A DNA stretch of 8,281 bases from an uncultured Tessaracoccus sp. (lineage in GTDB: Bacteria > Actinomycetota > Actinomycetes > Propionibacteriales > Propionibacteriaceae): assembly GCF_947255005.1 (NCBI RefSeq), contig NZ_CAMYFI010000080.1, positions 1-8,281 on the forward strand. The letters run 5' to 3'. The position numbers and the translations under genes are program-made. This document shows positions 5,508 to 8,281 of the stretch, one piece after another (the stretch's first letter is position 1; each line of letters starts with the position of its first letter). The notes beneath the pieces are model-generated. The model did not search any database and was not told the DNA's origin. It was given only the letters and a program-made list of their open reading frames with translations.

Positions 5508-6704
5508 TCAGCGCAAGGAGAGATCGTCGGCGTTGAACGCGGACAATACCGTGCGTTCGTCGTCGCGGTCGTCTACGGCCAGCACGTATCCGCCCCGGCT
5601 TTGCAACCGGATAGGGACCTTCGATTGCCTCGCCGTGACGTACGACGGCTCCGAAAACACCATCATGCCGTCACTGGATCTTCCAAGCGCGATACCCGAC
5701 GCCGTGAGGCCAAGCGTTGACGACGCGCTGTCGTTGAGCCCTGTGAGGCAATGCGATTGGCCGGTGCGAGAGTCGAACATGAGGCTGCCCGCCCACAGTA
5801 TGCCATCCTGGCCTGCCAGATCACCCGACGTCGAGCATTCTCCGGCGTAGTCGAATAGCACGGTGCCCTCTTCATCAACCACCACGAGCTTGCTACCGGG
5901 AATGCCGGTAGCCGCATAGATGCCGCCAGACAGCCGCATCCACCGCATGCTGCTTCCTCCTCCCTCGAGCACCACCGTGTTGCCGTGCTGGAGACGCATC
6001 GAACCGTCTGGGGAGATGACGGAGTACGACGCGACACCCCCTTGGACCGCGGTCAGCCACGACTGTTCTTCTCGCTCAAGAAGGTCGCTCCACGACAGCG
6101 TCTGGGGCTCCCTGTCGGGGCCGAGGAAGGTGAATGATGTCGACGGCGCGAAGGAATCCGAATATGAGAGGTAACCCACCAAGTTATTCCACGACTCCAC
6201 CTTGGAGCGCTCGTCAGTGCGTTCCGGGCGGATGGTGTCGCCCTTCCCATCTTGGAGATCGAACCAGCGAATATCGCCGGAGATAGCGGCCGTCTGGGAA
6301 CCAGCCGCGGTAGTGAACCACACCGCGACGATGCCGAGCACCTCATCAACACTGACCCGCGGGCGCAGGTTGTCGTCACTTCGCGGTTTGCCGACGGTGT
6401 GCTGCCACCGCTGCGCCCCGTCCCAGTCGTACTGGGTGACGACTACGTCGGCACCCTCTGCATCGGTGACGGTGGTGATGCCGTGCTTCGTCTCGGCCCA
6501 GGCGTCAGGGAGTGTTTCCACCGACACCGTGGCTTTGTCGAGGCCAATCTCATGCAGCCCAGGCACCGGCTCCACCGGGGCAATGCTACCTTGCACGGCA
6601 GTGTCAGTGCGCTGCCCCATCGGTGGCTGCGTGGGGGCTTGGCTTCCGCACGCGGTCAACCAGACGGCACAGACCAGTCCAGCGATGCGCATACCCTTAC
6701 CCAC
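5508..6704 (-). CDS. Lipoprotein of unknown function, possible beta-propeller
   Basis: The 398-residue product has a short basic n-region (MGKGMR), a hydrophobic core (IAGLVCAVWL) and the lipobox LTAC at 16-19. It is therefore probably cleaved before Cys19, lipidated and held on the outer face of the membrane. A Pro/Thr/Gln-rich spacer follows. The rest lacks membrane segments and is rich in short beta-prone units with Asp/Gly turns, for example GDIRWFDLQDGKGD, LVVVDEEGTVLFD, GSLMFDSRTGQ and YVLAVDDRDDERTVLSAFN. This looks like a WD/PQQ-type propeller, though no family signature is certain. Two further cysteines (in GECSTSG and QSHCLTG) could form a disulfide. GTG 6704 is chosen because it leaves a signal peptide of usual length; ATG 6692 is the alternative. 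Neither has a good SD. I do not recognise the family. Confidence 0.75.
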   Translation of the reverse strand: MGKGMRIAGLVCAVWLTACGSQAPTQPPMGQRTDTAVQGSIAPVEPVPGLHEIGLDKATVSVETLPDAWAETKHGITTVTDAEGADVVVTQYDWDGAQRWQHTVGKPRSDDNLRPRVSVDEVLGIVAVWFTTAAGSQTAAISGDIRWFDLQDGKGDTIRPERTDERSKVESWNNLVGYLSYSDSFAPSTSFTFLGPDREPQTLSWSDLLEREEQSWLTAVQGGVASYSVISPDGSMRLQHGNTVVLEGGGSSMRWMRLSGGIYAATGIPGSKLVVVDEEGTVLFDYAGECSTSGDLAGQDGILWAGSLMFDSRTGQSHCLTGLNDSASSTLGLTASGIALGRSSDGMMVFSEPSYVTARQSKVPIRLQSRGGYVLAVDDRDDERTVLSAFNADDLSLR

Positions 6705-6716
6705 GCGGAAAGGGTA
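6692..6716 (-). promoter_or_regulatory. Inverted repeat over the lipoprotein gene start
   Basis: TACCCTT (6692-6698) and AAGGGTA (6710-6716) form 7-bp arms around 11 nt. In the minus-strand mRNA the second arm AAGGGTA includes the A of the alternative ATG, and the GTG start lies in the loop. It could be an operator or a translation-modulating hairpin. Confidence 0.35.
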
Positions 6717-6784
6717 CCGCAGCCACGCGTCACCCCGCGTGCGCTAGGTTGATTGAAGGAGGCGGCACCAGGGATTCCTCCCCA

Positions 6785-6811
6785 ATGTCATCGACGAAGG
6801 AGCAACCATGA
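6785..6811 (+). CDS. Possible 8-codon leader ORF coupled to the methyltransferase gene
   Basis: ATG 6785 opens a frame encoding MSSTKEQP whose TGA stop overlaps the methyltransferase ATG (ATGA). Such overlaps can couple translation. The ORF has no SD at a normal distance. A perfect SD-like GAAGGAGG (6755-6762) is 22 nt upstream, and its GGAGG can pair with CCTCC (6777-6781). Its expression is doubtful. Confidence 0.2.
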   Translation: MSSTKEQP

Positions 6812-7386
6812 CCGAAGACGCTCTTGAGGCTCGTATTAACGATGCCTTCGAAGCGACACCTCGAGCAGACTTCCTGCCTGAGAAGATTCGCTCTCGGGCC
6901 GAGGAAGACCGCCCTTTGCCGATCGGCAGAAACCAGACGAACTCACAGCCAACCACGGTGCGCGACATGCTGTACCTGCTCGACGTGCAACCCGGAGATT
7001 CCGTGCTCGACGTGGGCGCAGGCTCCGGCTGGACCACCGCCCTGCTCGCTTACCTCACCGGCTCCGAGGGGTCCGTCCTCGGCCTTGAGATCGAACCCGA
7101 GCTCGTCGAAATTGGGGCGATGAACCTCGCCCGCTTCGAGCGCCCCTGGGCGGAGATTAAGCAGGCTGTAAAGGGCAAACTTGGTCATGCTGGCCGCGGC
7201 CCGTACGACCGGATTCTCGTGTCCGCGGCGGCCAGACGTATGCCACCAGAGCTATTCGCCCAGCTTGCTCCAGGCGGCATCTTGGTGATGCCGGTGGGCG
7301 GCCAGATGTGTCGCGTGGTGAAGAACGAGGCTGGCAAGCCCGAGATCACTCGGGTGGGCGAGTATCTCTTCGTCCCCCTGCGCTGA
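6808..7386 (+). CDS. pcm: Protein-L-isoaspartate O-methyltransferase-like protein
   Basis: The 192-residue protein has the PCMT order of motifs. FEATPRADFLPEKIRSRA (14-31) and EDRPLPIGRNQTNSQPTTV (33-51) correspond to the substrate/SAM-binding segment usually written GQTxSQP. VLDVGAGSGWTTALLA (66-81) is SAM motif I, LGLEIEPELVEIG (91-103) carries the acidic ribose-binding residue, and YDRILVSAAARRMPPEL with LAPGGILVMPVG completes the Rossmann core. The enzyme uses SAM to methylate L-isoaspartyl residues in damaged proteins and so starts their repair in the cytosol. AAGGAG lies 5 nt before the ATG, which fixes the start. Length is slightly below the usual 205-220 residues and the canonical isoleucine/valine of the GQT motif is asparagine. 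A specialised PCMT-like methyltransferase with another substrate cannot be excluded. Confidence 0.85.
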   Translation: MTEDALEARINDAFEATPRADFLPEKIRSRAEEDRPLPIGRNQTNSQPTTVRDMLYLLDVQPGDSVLDVGAGSGWTTALLAYLTGSEGSVLGLEIEPELVEIGAMNLARFERPWAEIKQAVKGKLGHAGRGPYDRILVSAAARRMPPELFAQLAPGGILVMPVGGQMCRVVKNEAGKPEITRVGEYLFVPLR

Positions 7387-7444
7387 GGGGCCTTGCGCTC
7401 CGTCCCAGTTCGTCGCCCATTCCAGTCCCGTTCGCTGAAGCGAG

Positions 7445-7450
7445 TAGGGT
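7445..7450 (+). promoter_or_regulatory. Candidate -10 element for the riboswitch transcript
   Basis: TAGGGT places transcription start near 7457, just where the riboswitch closing stem begins. A small palindrome TCGCT-GA-AGCGA (7432-7443) lies directly upstream. No good -35 is visible. Confidence 0.4.
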
Positions 7451-7458
7451 GAAGCCGA

Positions 7459-7530
7459 GCTCGAGCAGCCGGTGTGATTCCGACGCTGTCGCGCAACCGT
7501 GAAGTCTGCAGGCGAAGCCGGACCTCGAGC
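7459..7530 (+). promoter_or_regulatory. Cobalamin (vitamin B12) riboswitch
   Basis: The core matches the cobalamin family. CAGC/GCTG (7466-7469 with 7485-7488) and CGG/CCG (7470-7472 with 7480-7482) form the central helix around loop TGTGATT. The conserved CGCAAC follows at 7492-7497 and the B12-box-like GAAGCCGGACC at 7514-7524. GCTCGAG (7459-7465) pairs with CTCGAGC (7524-7530) to close the aptamer. Downstream, ATCAT (7537-7541) could form the usual kissing contact with TGAT of the loop, directly next to the SD GAAAGG (7543-7548) of the following ORF. Control at the level of translation is therefore likely, with bound cobalamin shutting expression. Compact size suggests a short (class II-like) variant; the subclass is uncertain. 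Confidence 0.85.
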
Positions 7531-7555
7531 CCGACCATCATGGAAAGGCTGCCAC

Positions 7556-7684
7556 ATGGCAAATATCACGATGAAGCGAGCCGCAGGGGTCGTCGTCGCG
7601 ATTGCGATCCCCCAAGCGCACCGTTCAATCCCTGCCCATCTACAGGCACGCTCGCGGAGGGCGAGCACGCCTGAGCGTAACTGA
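7556..7684 (+). pseudogene. Stub of an exported protein behind the B12 riboswitch
   Basis: The ATG at 7556 has an SD (GAAAGG at 7543-7548, 7 nt spacing) and sits in a small TGCC-ACAT-GGCA hairpin. It encodes MANITMKRAAGVVVAIAI, which looks like the start of a signal peptide or membrane anchor. The hydrophobic core then breaks off into PQAHRSIPAHLQARSRRAST and a TGA after 42 codons. In many actinobacterial B12 ECF operons this position holds a large exported protein (prenyltransferase/squalene-oxidase repeats and DUF4430, as I recall the family context). I infer that the body of such a gene was deleted or frameshifted. Another frame (about 7602-7767) stays open and reads VTDPVATAYGAKGSPLAEPL, which could be a remnant, but I do not recognise it. 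A genuine short peptide is the alternative. Confidence 0.5.
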
Positions 7685-7768
7685 CCCCGTCGCCACTGCG
7701 TACGGCGCCAAGGGTTCCCCGCTGGCGGAGCCTCTAGGTTGCCTTGTCAGGGCGCACTGGTCGAAGCC

Positions 7769-8281
7769 ATGTTGCAGCGATATTTCCTTGCCCGTCCACT
7801 CCACCCCTTCGCCTGGTGGGGCTGGGCGATTCTGCTCGCGGTGGTGGCCGCATCGAGCACCAATGTGCTCTTCCTCGGCGCGATCATCGCGGCCTTGAGC
7901 CTCGTCACGGTGTCACGACGCGGCGACAACCCATGGGCGACAGGGTTCAAGTACTACCTATTGCTGGGCGCCTTCGTGATCATCGTACGCGTCGTCTTTC
8001 GCGTGCTCCTCGGCGGTGGCGACGGCGCCACCGTGCTGTTCCGGCTTCCCTCCATCCCGCTCCCGGATTGGGTGGGCGGCATTCGTCTGCTCGGCCCGGT
8101 GTCGCTGGAGTCGCTGCTCTACGGGATCACCGACGGCATGCGTCTCGCCACCATCATCATCGCTGTGGGTGCTGCAAATTCCCTCGTCAATCCCAAGCGC
8201 CTACTCGCGGCGTTCCCCTCCGCCCTGTACGAGCTGGGGACGATCCTCATCGTCGCGTTCAGCGCCCTTCCGCAGCTCGGT
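7769..8281 (+). CDS. ECF transporter transmembrane subunit EcfT (3' end beyond window)
   Basis: The frame is open from ATG 7769 to the window end (171 codons). It starts MLQRYFLARPLHPFAWWGW, the typical N-terminus of actinobacterial EcfT, followed by paired hydrophobic segments (about 15-47 and 58-80). Next come a periplasmic-type loop with FRLPSIPLPDWVGGIRLLG and a TM segment GMRLATIIIAVGAANSLVNP. Then PKRLLAAFPSALYELG leads toward the coupling helices that contact the ATPases (not reached). EcfT couples two ATPases to a substrate-binding S component to import vitamins or metals. The riboswitch upstream points to cobalamin or a precursor. No clear SD precedes the ATG, which suggests it was once translationally coupled to an upstream gene now reduced to the stub at 7556-7684. 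The ATPase and S genes are expected to the right of the window. Confidence 0.88.
   Translation, partial: MLQRYFLARPLHPFAWWGWAILLAVVAASSTNVLFLGAIIAALSLVTVSRRGDNPWATGFKYYLLLGAFVIIVRVVFRVLLGGGDGATVLFRLPSIPLPDWVGGIRLLGPVSLESLLYGITDGMRLATIIIAVGAANSLVNPKRLLAAFPSALYELGTILIVAFSALPQLG

Noticed and set aside
7649..7672. Hairpin GCTCGC/GCGAGC and a nearby GGTTCC/GGAGCC stem as riboswitch terminators
   Set aside because: Neither has a T-tract and both lie after the 42-codon ORF's start. The SD-proximal position of the aptamer fits translational control better.
1..8281. CRISPR arrays, defence islands, prophage genes
   Set aside because: No regularly spaced repeats and no cas, restriction, toxin-antitoxin or phage structural motifs were seen on either strand.

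Overview
The window looks like chromosomal DNA of a high-GC Gram-positive bacterium (Actinomycetota). The reasons are strong G/C bias at third codon positions, GTG/TTG starts, a tRNA gene without an encoded CCA end, TANNNT -10 elements with poor -35 boxes, DtxR/IdeR-like operator sequences, and an ECF-transporter T subunit of the type common in actinobacteria. The family cannot be fixed from the sequence; a propionibacterial- or corynebacterial-type host would fit. All assignments come from reading motifs, not from searches.

Left part (1-1080): the 5' two-thirds of an IS30-family transposase on the minus strand, cut by the window edge, with its element end near 764-782. A 120-bp stretch with degenerate repeats follows, then a tRNA-Leu(GAG) gene with its own promoter and a strong terminator. 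A 12-bp copy of the IS-end sequence, in inverted orientation, ends exactly on the first base of the tRNA.

Middle (1081-5507): a rhomboid-fold membrane protein without the catalytic Ser/His, preceded by a long interrupted palindrome. It converges on a YnfM-like MFS transporter. Divergent from that transporter is a VIT1/CCC1-family iron/manganese transporter, and the shared intergenic region carries two tandem DtxR/IdeR-like boxes and a separate 18-bp palindrome. This suggests a metal-responsive export or detoxification locus. A second MFS permease converges on the VIT gene.

Right part (5508-8281): a lipoprotein of unknown function on the minus strand; divergent from it a protein-L-isoaspartate methyltransferase-like gene; then a cobalamin riboswitch, a 42-codon signal-peptide-like remnant ORF, and the start of an EcfT gene that runs off the window. 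In related actinobacteria such riboswitches head vitamin B12 ECF-transporter operons. Here the gene expected between riboswitch and EcfT seems to be reduced to a stub.

I found no CRISPR array, phage gene cluster or defence island. The points most worth following are the collapsed B12-riboswitch operon, the putative iron-responsive MFS/VIT intergenic region, the catalytically dead rhomboid, and the IS-end-like repeat abutting the tRNA.
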